Counted from the first letter of the stretch, positions 43,258 to 54,420 are shown. The stretch is 64,000 bases of DNA from Plasmodiophora brassicae (GCA_039704465.1 JASFAU010000018.1:558001-622000); one strand, 5' to 3'. Notes: generated by a model from the sequence alone, not told the origin. Numbers and translations are program-made.

Positions 43258-44837
43258 TCACGGGTCGTGATTAGGGGGTTGTGTGCTGCGCCTCACTTGA
43301 CTATCGGCCAGTTGACGAATCCCCTGTATCATCGGGTCCTGCTTGTACTCGATATCAATGCCCCAGGGCGTGTCAAGAGGGGATGGCACGTCAGGCCACC
43401 CGCGGTTTGCTTCGGCCAACTCCGGCGGTGTTTCCCGATCGTCATCGCATGTCGTGGAATCGACTCCCGGTGTACTCATCAGCAAGACGACGGTACGGCT
43501 GAATCCTTGGGACGTAGCATAGTCCAGCGCCGTCTTATTCCAGGTGTCGAGCGCGTTGACCATGACCCCTAGGTCAATCAACAGTAGCTGGACGATGCGA
43601 TCGTTTCCCTTAATCGCGGCCCAGTGTAGCGGCGTCCTCTGCATATTGTCGCGAGCGTTGAGGTCGATGCCATGGGCATGCAGAAGCAATTCGACGATGT
43701 CATCTCGTCCATCAATCACAGCCTTGTGCAGCGGCGTGCTTTGGTCGTTGGTACGAGGGTTGACGTTGATCCCGTCGGCACTCAGAAGTGAGACGATGAT
43801 ATCTAGACATCCAACCTTCACAGCGGTGTACAAAGGTGTCTGATCGTCAGCGTCGCAGGAATTGACGTCGATTCCGGGTGCCTTTAAAAGAATTTCGACG
43901 GCATGCTTACCCTTGCTAGCAACGGCCCACGACAACGGCGTCATCCCAAACGCATCGCGAGGGTTCACATCGATCCCTTCGACCCCCAGAAGCAACTTGA
44001 TGGCGTTAACATCCCCAGAAGTTGCGGCCAGGTGCAACGGCGTTGATTTGAGGAACTTGTCACGTGCATTGACGTCAATACCGGGAACATGTTTGATCAG
44101 AAATGCAAGAATTGCATCCTCTCGATGGAGCACCGCCCAATGTAGCACAGTGTGATGCAGTTTGGGATCCCATTCAGCGTTACTAACGAAAGATACGGCG
44201 GCCTCAATTTCGCGGGTCGGGTCGCCATCGCGAACAATGATATCATGGATCTGGTCTACGATCGCCTTCTGGTTCTTTGTTTCCGCAGCACGAGACAGCC
44301 TGCCGGTGCCCATGACGAACCGGAAGAACTCGTTCGGCAGCGTTTCCCGCATCTCAGAAACGTCGAGCGGACTGAACGACGTAGCGGACACGATGGCAAT
44401 TGTCAGTGGCCGCATGTCGAGGTAACAGGCAGCTTTCAGCAAGCGGCACCGCGCTTCATGCTCTGTCGTGTTCGCCGCATGACTCCGAGCCCACTGGGCG
44501 GCCAGTTTGAACTGCGGAATTCCAAATAAACGTCGATGGACAACAGAAGTTCATCAGTCGAATGCGAGGATACCTGGTGCGCTCCAACGATGTTGATGAA
44601 CCTAGCAATCGGCAGCAACTCTGAATTGGCGACTTCAGGTAGGGGAATTAAGGCGTCAGATGAGCTGGGACCGCCGATCAGACCCTTCAGCAGTCCGGAA
44701 TGGGCGATCGCAGACAAGGTGTCGACGCTGTGGTCAACGCCGTCACAGGAGCGCAGCGTCACAGCGTCACTGGCAACAGCGAACACGATTAGGGTGCGCA
44801 GAACGAGTTTGAGAAAACCGCACACGTCGATGTCCAT
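43258..44837 (-). CDS. POZ/Skp1-like domain plus ankyrin repeats
   Basis: Two exons, 44837-44574 and 44511-43258; phases close to give 505 aa. The first ~25 residues are hydrophobic (FLKLVLRTLIVFAVASDA), like a signal peptide. Next is an Skp1/POZ-type fold: VTLRSCDGVDHSVDTLSAIA, ALIPLPEVANSELLPIARFI, and after the intron LLKAACYLDMRPLTIAIVSA. Six to seven ankyrin repeats follow (HTVLHWAVLHREDAILAFLI, STPLHLAATSGDVNAIKLLL, RTPLHWAAIKGNDRIVQLLL). Skp1/POZ domains recruit cullin ligases and ankyrins bind targets. Its pairing with an apparent signal peptide is noteworthy. Codon use is AT-richer than most neighbours. Confidence 0.78.
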
Positions 44838-45289
44838 GCAGATTTCTTGACGGCGACCGATCAGGTGCCCAACGGGGACGGCGTCAGAGACGAAAAGACG
44901 ACTGGCTGGAAGGAGGCCATCTCCAGGCAGTTAAAAAGGGTACCTCACTCTAAAATAGGGTGCCCTCGTGACGGAATCTCGCACGAACCACCGGCATTGG
45001 CTTCGAGGGTGGGTCTTGAGGTGGTTATCGTATGACAAGATTACGCACTCATATCGTCGTAATCGTCGTCGCTCGACGGCAGTGGGAACTCGTCGGGCTC
45101 GTCAGATGACTCCTTGCGCCGAGGCGCCGACACCTCTCCCGTTTAAAGAATGGCTGGTGTCTGATCGGACACCGCTGGGGGAACTCCCAAGTTTCACCAA
45201 ATCTGGAATCTAGAGCACCGGTGGAGATGCTCTAAACCACAGGCGCATCCCCGCAATCCGGAGTGCACCGCTTCGACGCCAACCGGCGC
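44838..45289. other. Divergent intergenic region
   Basis: It separates the start of the POZ-ankyrin gene (minus) from the PPR gene (plus), so it should hold two promoters. No gene seen; no clear TATA box. Confidence 0.4.
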
Positions 45290-48049
45290 ATGCTCATCAT
45301 GCGCTCGCAGACATCCCTAACAGTGTGCCGCCCTATTATTGTCGGCGTCTGCGCTGAGCAGTTGCGGGTCGTCGTCGAGCGGATGCGGTCCGCTGTGCGG
45401 CGCGCCCTGGACCGTCATGTCGCGCGGCGCGTCCGCTATGCGACGCAGGCCGGGCTCGACGCCATGTTCGGGCAGGGGCCGTCGGTGCCGAAGGTCGTCC
45501 GCGACCTGAAACGGGAACGCGACCCGGACCGCGGCTGGACCATGTTCCAGGACGTGGTCCGGTCGGGAACGCCTGCCGACGTCCGCCTGTTCCAAGTCAT
45601 GCTGTCGTTCTGCAAACGTCGCCTGCCGGCGAAAGCGCCCGACGTGCTCGACGCGGCGCTGTCCCGCGGGATCCCCGTCTGCGAAGGCTTGTTCTGCACG
45701 TTCCTCGGCTCGTGCCAATCGGCAACGCCGCCGCTGACCCGCCCCGCGTTCGACATGTACCAGCGATGCGCCCCGCGCACCCACAACGTCATCCTCGGCA
45801 TGGTGGACCTCGCGCGGCTGGCACACGCCCCTCAGGCCGCCCTGCCGCTCATCGCCGACGCCGTCACCCACAACGTCGAGTTCACCGACCGCCTCCTGAC
45901 CGTCTTCGCCGTCTGCTGCGCCGAATCCAGATCGGCCAACGCGGCCGCCCACCTCCTGGCATTGATCCGCTCGGGGCGTGTCCCATCGCATCCGGTCCCG
46001 CAGGCGTACGGCAACCTGATCAAGGCGTTCCTGGCGCAGAACCGCATCGACGACGCCGTCGACGTCGTCGACCTGGTCGACGGCACCATGCCACCGTCCG
46101 TTCACATCTACACGCACGTCCTGTCCGCCCTCGCCAAGGCCGATCGCGTGCAACAGGCCATGGCCATGTTCCGGAGGATGGTCGAACGGAACGTCGCCCC
46201 GGGCGTCCCCGTGATCACGTTGCTGATCGGCGCGTGCGCCCGCGCTGACGACCTGCCGTCCATCCGGGTCCTGCACGACTACGCGACGCGAAACGCGATC
46301 ATCGGCGACGTCGTGATCGCGTGCTCATTCGTGTCCGCGTTCGAGAGGTGTGGCGACCTTCCGTCTGCCGAGCGCGTCTTCGCCGGGGTCGAGACGCCCG
46401 ACGCCCCGCTGGTCAACGTCATGGTCGCCGGGTACGCCCGGCACGGCCTGCTGGACAAGGCGATCGGCCTGTTCGACAACGCGAACGTCACCCCGTCGGA
46501 TCGGCTGTACACGACGATCCTGTCGGTCCTGGCCAAGGCGAACGCGGTGCCTCGGGCGGTGCACCTGTTCAACGACATGGTGTCGCGAGGCGTGTCTGTG
46601 CATCCGTCCGTCCTGGTTCACCTGCTCACGGCATCGGCTCGGTGCCAGGACCTTCCCGCCGTCAAGAACCTGCACAAGTACGCGAACAACAACGCTGTCG
46701 CCAGCGCCCTGATCTCCGCCTACGACCAATGTGGCGACCTGGCCGCTGCTGAGAACGTGTTCCAAAGCATGACGAAACCGCCTGCTAGCGCGTTCGTCGC
46801 CATGATCGCCGCCTACGGGTACCGTTGGCGAGTCGCTGACGCGCTTACCGTCGTGGGCAACCTGCGTCAGGCCAGCCTGGATCTGGACCCGGCCGTGCTG
46901 TCCGACCTGGTTGCCGCCCTTGCCAAGATCGACGAGGTGCCGACCGCCATGTCGTTCTTCACCGATGCGGTCGAGCGCGACGCTGCCGTGCTCACCAGCC
47001 TGGTGGCCGCCTGCGGTCGCTCCTCTGAGATCGCCACGCTGCAACGCCTGTCCCAGAACGAATTGATTCTGCAGGACGACACGATCGCCAGCGCATTCGT
47101 GTCCGCCTACTCCCATTGCTGGCGCCTCGACGCCGCCGAACAGCTCTTCGAACGCCGTATCGCGACCGCCGGCATCACGCTCGTTAACGCCATGATCGCC
47201 GCCTATTCCCGCTATGGGGCGCTGGATCTGGCGTTAGCGACTTATGAGCGCATGAAAGCGTCTGGGACATGGCGACCTGATGCGGGAACGTTAACGGCGC
47301 TTCTATCAGGTTGCAGGGACCCGGAACGCGCCAAGGACCTCGTTGCTGAATTCGGTGATGTCTGGCGAGTCGCGATGAATGGCGATCATATCGCGTGTCT
47401 TGCCGCTGTGCACGGCCGGGTCGGCGACCTGGATGAGGCGGAGCGCCTAGCACCATCGTCGATGGCCCTGCTGCGTGCCTGCCGGGCACATCGAGATGTC
47501 GCGCGCGCCGAACGCGTCTTCGCCATGATCAGTGCGAGTAACGCCCCAGTGGCGTTGATCTCGAACGCGTACCTGCTGATGGCCGATATTCACGCCGCTG
47601 CTGGGCAGTACGAGGACATGGCACGGGTGCGGAACACGGTGAAAGGCAGAGGCGTATCGAAGATGCCGTGCCGGACGTCGCTGCAATTGTCGGATCGCCC
47701 TCACCATTTCTTCTCGGACGACGAACGATGCCAGTACGATCCGGGTCTGGTCGAACAGCACGACGTTGTGATGCAGGCGCTGCTTGATGATGGGTACACG
47801 CCCGCGAGCAGCGACTTCGCACGTCCCGCTGTGTACAGGCACAGCGTCAAGCTGGCGGTGTCGTACGCGTTAACGACGTTGCGCCCGGGTGCGCCTGTGC
47901 GCATCACCGTCAACCAGTCGCTCTGCTCCGACTGCCACGACGCCGTCCGGCGTGTCTCGTACATCTTCAAGCGCGACGTCTTCGTTCGCGACGCCGACTG
48001 TCACCACCACTTTCAGGACGGCCGCTGCTCCTGTGGCGGCTTCTGGTAA
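45290..48049 (+). CDS. DYW-type pentatricopeptide repeat protein
   Basis: One intronless frame, 919 aa from ATG 45290. An Arg-rich N-terminus could be a mitochondrial presequence. About twenty PPR-type helical repeats follow (NVMVAGYARHGLLDKAIGLF, YTTILSVLAKANAVPRAVHL, SALISAYDQCGDLAAAENVF). The C-terminus is a DYW domain with HSVKLAVSYAL, LCSDCHDAVRRVSYIFKRD and final CSCGGFW. DYW proteins edit C to U in organellar RNA. Here the zinc/catalytic HSE motif reads HSV, so the catalytic Glu is absent, and the terminal triplet is GFW instead of DYW; the Cys pair is intact. Deaminase activity is therefore doubtful. DYW proteins are rare outside plants and a few protists. Confidence 0.9.
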   Translation: MLIMRSQTSLTVCRPIIVGVCAEQLRVVVERMRSAVRRALDRHVARRVRYATQAGLDAMFGQGPSVPKVVRDLKRERDPDRGWTMFQDVVRSGTPADVRLFQVMLSFCKRRLPAKAPDVLDAALSRGIPVCEGLFCTFLGSCQSATPPLTRPAFDMYQRCAPRTHNVILGMVDLARLAHAPQAALPLIADAVTHNVEFTDRLLTVFAVCCAESRSANAAAHLLALIRSGRVPSHPVPQAYGNLIKAFLAQNRIDDAVDVVDLVDGTMPPSVHIYTHVLSALAKADRVQQAMAMFRRMVERNVAPGVPVITLLIGACARADDLPSIRVLHDYATRNAIIGDVVIACSFVSAFERCGDLPSAERVFAGVETPDAPLVNVMVAGYARHGLLDKAIGLFDNANVTPSDRLYTTILSVLAKANAVPRAVHLFNDMVSRGVSVHPSVLVHLLTASARCQDLPAVKNLHKYANNNAVASALISAYDQCGDLAAAENVFQSMTKPPASAFVAMIAAYGYRWRVADALTVVGNLRQASLDLDPAVLSDLVAALAKIDEVPTAMSFFTDAVERDAAVLTSLVAACGRSSEIATLQRLSQNELILQDDTIASAFVSAYSHCWRLDAAEQLFERRIATAGITLVNAMIAAYSRYGALDLALATYERMKASGTWRPDAGTLTALLSGCRDPERAKDLVAEFGDVWRVAMNGDHIACLAAVHGRVGDLDEAERLAPSSMALLRACRAHRDVARAERVFAMISASNAPVALISNAYLLMADIHAAAGQYEDMARVRNTVKGRGVSKMPCRTSLQLSDRPHHFFSDDERCQYDPGLVEQHDVVMQALLDDGYTPASSDFARPAVYRHSVKLAVSYALTTLRPGAPVRITVNQSLCSDCHDAVRRVSYIFKRDVFVRDADCHHHFQDGRCSCGGFW

Positions 48050-48384
48050 TATACAGCGCCCGTAACGTATTCGCTCAGCGAGAGCTGCAGCTGCCGGCGC
48101 CCCGTGACTCAGAAGCTGCAGTGGGTCCCCAGTGCGTCACGACGATGAGATCTGCAGTCGTCGGAATCGGGCGGTCCCTGTTGCATTCGGTGGCTATTTT
48201 TGTCGAGCGCGACATTTGGCGGCGGGCAAATGACATGACGGCGCAGGAGCCGGAGGGACGCGCGGGCGGTCACCACCGACTTCAGCTGGCTGGTGAGCGG
48301 GCGCCGCTTTGATTGTTTACAGAACGGGGGCCCGACTGTTAATGATTAGGACGCGGGATCACATCCGTAGATGCGGCGGCCAAT
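48050..48384. other. Intergenic between PPR and LRR-IQ genes
   Basis: No gene. One TGACTCA site at 48105-48111. The tail of this region is the likely promoter of the LRR-IQ gene. Confidence 0.4.
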
Positions 48385-50078
48385 ATGGTCGGTGACGCCG
48401 ACGTCGTCGAGCTCGATCTCGGTGCGGGTCCTCGCCCATAACATGTTCGCCCGGCTGAGGTTTTCGATCTGCAGGCAAGAATTCGATTTCGCGGGTCGAT
48501 CCGTTTCCTGTTGAGTTTGGGCATACGCTGGAAGTGTTGCATCTGTTCGATAACGGCATATCGTCGCTGGCGGGCAGCCCCTTTGCATTACTATCAAGAC
48601 TGAGAGTTCTCGATCTGTCCTATAACGCGATATCGAATATTCATGGTTAGCGGTTGTGTATTCATTGGTCGATGCGTTCCTGATGCTGTCATGTGGCAGG
48701 GCTGGAGGGTTCGGTTCACCTGCAGGAGCTGAATCTGTCGAATAATGTTATTCGCGACATCGATAACCTGTCTTCGCTTCGTCATCTTCGTGTACTGAAT
48801 CTGGCGAATAACGAGATCGAATCGATCAGCGATCTGACAAAGAATGAAAACCTTGAGGTGGTCTATGCCGTGATTGGCTGGCATCGTATATCGCATTTGT
48901 GCCCCGCTGACGCCAACCCTGGCAGGTTCTCGATTTGACGGCTAACTTCATATCGTCGTTGCAAGACGCCTCTGACTTGTTGCCACGTGCGTCGTTACGG
49001 TGGCTAAGCTTGTCCAGCAATGCCTTGGCCAGCCTGCAATCGTTCACGTTCCTCAGTGGCCTCGACGAGCTTCGTTCCCTGTCGTGCGGTAAGATGCAGG
49101 TTCGTCGCATCTGCTCGCAATTGAAGTTTCTGCAGATGACAATCCGTTCATCATTACAGCGTACAGAGATGGCTACAGCTACAGAGCGTTTATCTGCTTC
49201 GTTCTACCATTTATAGAGACAATCGACGAGCGCCCTCCTAGTCAAAACGAGCTGTAAGCACTCGTCATCGTCAGCCTGTTGTTCACGTTGACAGTATTGT
49301 GCTGCAGGAGTCAGAGCAGGGTGCTGTTCTGCGAAGGTCCCTCGCTAGAACTGTCCCTCGACCTGCTGAACCTGCTAAACGGCGGATACGAGGACGAACT
49401 GACGCGCTACTTGCGTTCTGTCGCCCCGGTTGAGAATACCGACAAGAAGGATGCAGGCCGTGTGTGTACAATACTGCAGCCTGGCAGTGACAATCTCGAC
49501 GTGCGTTCGTCATCCCAATTCGTGTTTGCAGACGGACCTGCATCTGGTGATGACGATGTCGACAATATGCTGTCAGAATGTTTAGCGAACCTGAGGTACG
49601 TGATCTCAACCAACTGTTGGCTCCCGCCGTTGATGTTTGCTCTGCAGGTTAACCAGTGCCAGGCTTTCAGCCGGCCTTCCTGACGTCCAAAAGCTGTCTT
49701 CCAGCACAAGGTGGACAGTTAGAGGGGTCGCAGCGACCGTTATCCAGAGTCATTGGCGCCGGAGGCGTCTTCGGGTCGTATTCAGGAGCTGCATGGAACG
49801 GTTAGGAATCGTCTGGTACTGATGGTCCGTTACTTTGACAATTCTTGTACAGAGTGAAAGCCCTTCGAAACGTTCAGCAAACGACCTGTGAGGTCCAGAC
49901 AGTAGAACACGAAGATGCATCTGTTCCACCACCATCGACGCAACCGTCCGAACTGGAATCCCGCGTGGCATCGCTCGAGAAGGCACTTGCCAACGCTCTG
50001 GCGTCTTTGCAATTACTGTCGAAACGCGTCGGAACGTGCGAGTCTGCCCTACATCTTGGGAGTGTAACACAATATTAA
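48385..50078 (+). CDS. LRR-IQ-coiled-coil protein, CEP97-like
   Basis: Eight exons: 48385-48421, 48475-48645, 48700-48857, 48926-49088, 49136-49253, 49308-49595, 49648-49800, 49853-50078; every phase closes, giving 437 aa. Five or so SDS22-type leucine-rich repeats: LEVLHLFDNGISSL, LRVLDLSYNAISNI, LQELNLSNNVIRDI, LRVLNLANNEIESI, LDLTANFISSL. They end in an LRR cap (DNPFIITAYRDGYSYRAFI). An acidic linker, an IQ motif (VIQSHWRRRRLR) and a short C-terminal coiled coil (RVASLEKALANALASLQLL) follow. Centriolar CEP97/LRRIQ proteins share this layout and control centriole length or cilium start; the role here is inferred. Confidence 0.8.
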
Positions 50079-50131
50079 AATATCCCAATGCGCCATCTGA
50101 ACGCCAAAGCTGTAGCGTTGCTCTGAGATTG

Positions 50132-50273
50132 TCCTCCAGGCTATTCGTTGCGACAATCGCCTCGCAGAACATCGATCGACGGCCGCGTTCCCGTCGTCGT
50201 CGCAGCACCGTCCGCCCCTCCCGTTTCGATCGATGTTCTGCGAGGCGATTGTCGCAACGGATCGCCTGGAGGA
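50132..50273. repeat. Near-perfect hairpin: 48-bp arms, 46-bp loop
   Basis: The arms 50132-50179 and 50226-50273 pair with about two mismatches (TCCTCCAGG... against ...CCTGGAGGA). The hairpin lies in the gap between the LRR-IQ gene and the tRNA and is not explained by either. It could form a stable stem in RNA from either strand. Confidence 0.85.
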
Positions 50274-50406
50274 TAAGCTCATTGAGCGTCTTGGCGACGA
50301 CAGGCAGGGATAGCGTCATTGAGCCCAGCATCTGCCGCCAAGTTCTGAATTCAGCGGCGAAGCGGGCAACGGTGGCTCTGCCCGGCCTGCGCCAAAACAA
50401 AAAGAT

Positions 50407-50490
50407 GCCTGCGGCAAGGCTCGAACTTGCGACCTCAGGATAACTCATTGGATATGAGACCTACGCTACTACCAACTGAGCCACGCAGGC
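50407..50490 (-). tRNA. trnM: tRNA-Met(CAU) with short intron
   Basis: On the minus strand the ends GCCTGCG and CGCAGGC form a 7-bp acceptor stem. GCAAGTTCGAGCCTTGC is a full T-arm with the TTCGAGC loop. The anticodon loop CTCATA carries CAT. About 11-12 nt (TCCAATGAGTT) interrupt the loop one base after the anticodon, the canonical place for a nuclear tRNA intron; removing them restores a normal anticodon arm. The D-arm (GGCTCAGTTGGTAGTAGC) has one extra base, so this is probably elongator Met. No CCA is encoded, as expected in eukaryotes. Confidence 0.87.
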
Positions 50491-50714
50491 ATGATCCGAT
50501 CCACAGCGTTCCAGACCCAAACAGGTACGTGAACTCATAGAGACGTCATTGTCCGCCCCCGTTGGCATGCAGCCGTTTTCATTAGCGAGTACAAACCCTG
50601 AACGCGCGCCTGTTCGACACGTAATCGTCGCCATCGGGGCTGGACTAGCTATGTAGGTGAGTTTATCTATGAACAGCGTTCTTTGGAACAGTATGACGCT
50701 GGGTAGGGAGCGCG

Positions 50715-53252
50715 CTACATCAGGCCGAACCCTTCCGAGTTCTGGATGGCGGTCAGAAGGCGCTCGCGAAGCTTGCCCAGCGTAGAATACGCGGGTAATA
50801 GGAGGTGGTTGAAACACGTGTGCGATGTCGGGAGGCGATCCGAGTCGCCACCGTTCCGCGCGATAATGAACGGGACACGCAGGCTACCTAGACCGTTGAT
50901 CGGGACGCGGTCGCTGCCCGTGCAGAACGACAGGAATCGCCGCTTCTGCTCCTCGGTCATCTCGTGGACCACCTTCCAGAAGTTGACGATCACGGGGCTG
51001 TCCCTCGTGTAGTTTTCGTACTTGGCCGCCGCCTCCAGGGCATGGAAGTCCAGTTCGGGCGAGCCGCAAATCGCCAGCTCGAGCTCTTCAGGTCGGAACA
51101 GGTGCAACCAGGCGCCACCGCAAACCATCTCGAACCTATTCCCCAATCAGAACGAACGGTCCGTTCCCAGGCGGCGACGCGGTTACCCGTATTTGAACGC
51201 GGAGAACTGCGTTTCGATGCTGGTGTTGAGCGTGTACTCTGTGAACAGCTCGACGTACCGTTCCCGGTTCTCTTTCGTGACGGGGATGTTCTGCCCGTTA
51301 GGGCAGAGCTCGACGCGCTTCACCTCGCCAAACAGGCTGTACTCGATGGAGAAGGTCAGGCAGAACACGGATTCGACATCACCTGCAAGGTTCGTCGTCA
51401 GGGAGCGGGCGATGCGACAAGAACGGTACCCCACACACCGTCGAAATCGCGAAGTTGTTGGAGCCCTCTATGCAAAGACGGGTTGAATGACCGAAGGTCG
51501 TCGAACGATACGGGCGAGTTTAGAAGCTTCTTGTAGACGCAGAGCGGGAAATGCAGATCCAGGATAACGCTGTTGTAGATCGCCAGGCCGAGCATGGCAC
51601 CTAATGCCAAATCAGTGCCCATGCGATGGTCCGCACGACAACGCTGATACTACCGATAAGCTCGTATTCGTGCTTCGACTCGAAACTGTCCTTGTTGAAC
51701 CAGTACGTGTGCGTCTCGTCGTCGACGATGAACATGCCGTAGGCCGGGTTGAACAGCTGCTTGACGAGCAGCTGGAAGAACTCCTTCTGGATCCCGCCTT
51801 CGTCGATGCCGTCCTCGCCGATGAACTTCACCTTGAGCGGTTTCTTGAAGTCGTCGCTGTTCCTGCCCTGGATCTGGTGCAGCGTGTCGGCGACCAGATC
51901 GCTCCGTCGCACCTGCAGGATGAGGAACGGCGCCGGCCCGTCCATCGAATGATGGAACAGGTATCGCATCAGCGCTTCGTCCAGCTGATCGCGCATCTGC
52001 AGCATGGCGTCGAACTGCATCAGGCTCGATTTCGTTGCCGCGTTCAGTAAGTATGGCGATCTTGAAAAGCAGAACCCGTCGGATTCGTGCCAGTCGATGA
52101 AGTCCTGCTTGACGTCCAGCTCTGTCGACACAAGGAATCAATCGCACGCTTACTGTTCTCTAGAAGCGAGGCGGACGAACCGGCATTGACGAGCTCATTG
52201 TGGAATTCCGTGTAGGGTACCGGTTCCCCCATATGAACGTTTGCGCTGTAGACGATGCCCAGGAAGCGTGCCGCAGGACCGATCTCGTCCATACGCGGGC
52301 CCAGCGCCCACTTGACTGAGATGAATGTCTGCACGATGGCGACCATGCGACCGATGTCAGATGACGACGTCTGCGACATCCATCTCTCGAGCTGTTCCCG
52401 CTGGGCACGCGTCACTGTATGCAACGCGTCGAACAGCGTTCGCAGAACGCTGTGACTGCTTGGGTCGAGAAACATCTCGTTCTGCAGGACAATGTAGATG
52501 GCCAGCAGCGTGACGTTATCAATTCTGTCGGCCGTCAGCGACCCGATTCGTTGCAGGCGCTGCAGTAACGCCTCGGTGACCGATGCGTCGTTCAACGATT
52601 GCAGCGCCGAGAACGTGGCGACGACTGGGCCTAGGGCCTCTGTCGCCCTCGGGAACGATTCGCAGATCGACCTCGAATTGGCAAACACCTGGACACAACG
52701 ACTGTTTACAGGTTGGCCTTCGAAAACACGGGCACCAGCACCTGCTGAACGTGTTCCTTAACAACGGCAACAGGCGATGATTCGACGAGCGAAATGAGTC
52801 CTGTACGAACGATTCAATCGTCGGTGTAAGACACCGTTGCATAAGGTGTTGACCAGAAGGGTCTGTTGGCGATCCAACGCGACACAGAGGAGCGTCTTCC
52901 TTGACCAGCTCAATGGCGCGTTGAAGGGCGACTTGGCTGGACAAAGCAGAGAACGCTGCACGATCGACAATCAGCCACAAAGCGCAGCAGCGTTCGACAA
53001 AGTCAGCAGCTGACCAGGATTGCTGGCACAGTTCGCGTTCGTGCAGCCCGCGTTCCCACAGCCCGAATGCAGCATGTTGTAGTATCTGGCCCACATCAGT
53101 GAGTATCACGCATGCAACCGGCTCGGCCAACGAGCGACGAACGCAATGACCCTCGATCGCAGGCGCGTCTCCATGGGCTCCGTTGCCCTGGATCGAAACT
53201 CAGATATGGACGTCGCGGCGATGCGACCCCCCGCACTCGCCTGACCTTCCAT
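50715..53252 (-). CDS. HECT-type E3 ubiquitin ligase
   Basis: Eight exons: 53252-53246 (7 nt, start codon), 53198-52854, 52800-52730, 52688-52154, 52121-51654, 51600-51439, 51382-51187, 51135-50715; all phases close, giving 734 aa. The N-terminal half is helical and unrecognised. The HECT domain fills the C-terminal ~350 residues: [73 protein letters not shown], and the catalytic Cys in [17 protein letters not shown], followed by a six-residue-type acidic/hydrophobic tail. It accepts ubiquitin on that Cys and passes it to substrates. The N-terminus most resembles small HECTs (UBE3A/HECTD2 size class). The 32-nt and 45-nt introns are among the shortest here. Confidence 0.9.
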
Positions 53253-53638
53253 TCTCCATGTCGCCAGCGACGCCGGTCTAGGTGTATCACGTGGCACGTG
53301 ACACGACAAAGATATCGCCACGTATCTATCGCAACCGGGCACGGGACGGATGCTGCTGCCGGCCGCGATTCACAGACCGCCGCGCAGCGATGCCCGGACC
53401 AACTGCAGTCGCGGACTGTCGACGACTGCCGAAGCTACACACAGTACACACTGCCCGGCCCCGTCGCGGCTAGCAGGCTACGTACTCTGTCCACGTCGGC
53501 GCCGAATGGAAACTGCACGGGGGACGGACTGGCTGTAACGGCACGTCACGAGTCACGACTGCAACTGTACGGAAGCCGCGCCCTAATCGTTCTGTTATTG
53601 CAGTACCGCATGGGCATGTGTGTGTGTACTGTGTACTG
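53253..53638. other. Intergenic, nothing recognised
   Basis: Upstream of the HECT gene and downstream of the basic-protein gene, both minus. A long plus-strand frame (53112-53642) is Arg/Thr-rich noise. Confidence 0.4.
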
Positions 53639-54420
53639 CTAACGGCGCGAGCGTCCAGGGTAGATCATGCGCGCGTACTGGACCGGTGGGGTGGAGACCT
53701 GCTGGAGGCGCCGACGGGTCGTTTGACGCGAGCGGTCACGGCTGGCGCGCATCGCCTCGCTGGACGCTTTCCGGTCGGCGGTCGCGTCGACGCCGCCGTC
53801 GTTGTTGGGCGTGGACATCTGCGATATGAGCAGACGTTGGTCGATCTTGCCGAGGATGTCCTTGCCGGACGATACGGCGCGCATGACGACCCACGCGTTC
53901 GCCAGCGTGCCGGCCGTGCCCTTCTTCGACAAATGTTTCGTACGGGGCCGGCACAGGTACTCGACACGGCACGCCTCGGCCTCCGGCAGTGGCTTCCTCA
54001 CGAGCCTGGGCGGCTTCTCGGGGGTAGACGGGCCCGACGACGAACGTCGCCGGGTTGTGGACGTCGGTCGGCGCGCCGACGATCCCGTTCGGCGAGGCGA
54101 GTTGGCAGACCGCCCGACCTGGTCATGGTGCGGGGGCCAGGCTGTGAACATGCCCTGCAACGGGGCGACAGACGCGATCGATGATCAAGATTCGGGTACC
54201 CTTCAGCGATCCGCGAGCATCGGACCCCCGGTCTCGCAGGCGCCGCTTGCGAACCGGCCCGGGGCCGTCCGGAAGGTTCCGGACCCACGCTGGCAACGTG
54301 TGCGGCTCGGGGTCCTTCGGAAAGTTCCCCGGGTCGGTCGGTGTTGTCAGCGGACAGAAATAGGCGAAGGCGCCGGGGCGGCACTTGTTCGGGTCGGAAA
54401 CCGGCAGGGAAAGGTGCGCG
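53639..54420 (-). CDS. Basic unknown protein (5' end incomplete)
   Basis: Two exons seen: about 54420-54200 and 54141-53639, joined in phase. Exon 1 starts SDPNKCRPGAFAYFCPLTTP, NFPKDPEPHTLPAWVRNL. Exon 2 is Ser/Arg-rich, then CRVEYLCRPRTKHLSKKGTA, DILGKIDQRLLISQM, and a basic tail ending YPGRSRR. No ATG is in frame before a stop near 54435, so a further 5' exon must lie in the short space before the divergent LEA gene. Function unknown; charge suggests RNA or ribosome association. Confidence 0.5.

Noticed and set aside
44511..44531. A 20-nt intron in the POZ-ankyrin gene
   Set aside because: A normal 62-nt intron with donor GTATCC and the same acceptor keeps phase and gives a better POZ fold.
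45317..46276. 319-codon minus-strand ORF inside the PPR gene
   Set aside because: Antisense shadow of intact PPR repeats in high-GC sequence.
49750..50448. 232-codon minus-strand ORF
   Set aside because: Runs through the tRNA, the hairpin and antisense of the LRR-IQ last exons; its start region is translated tRNA.
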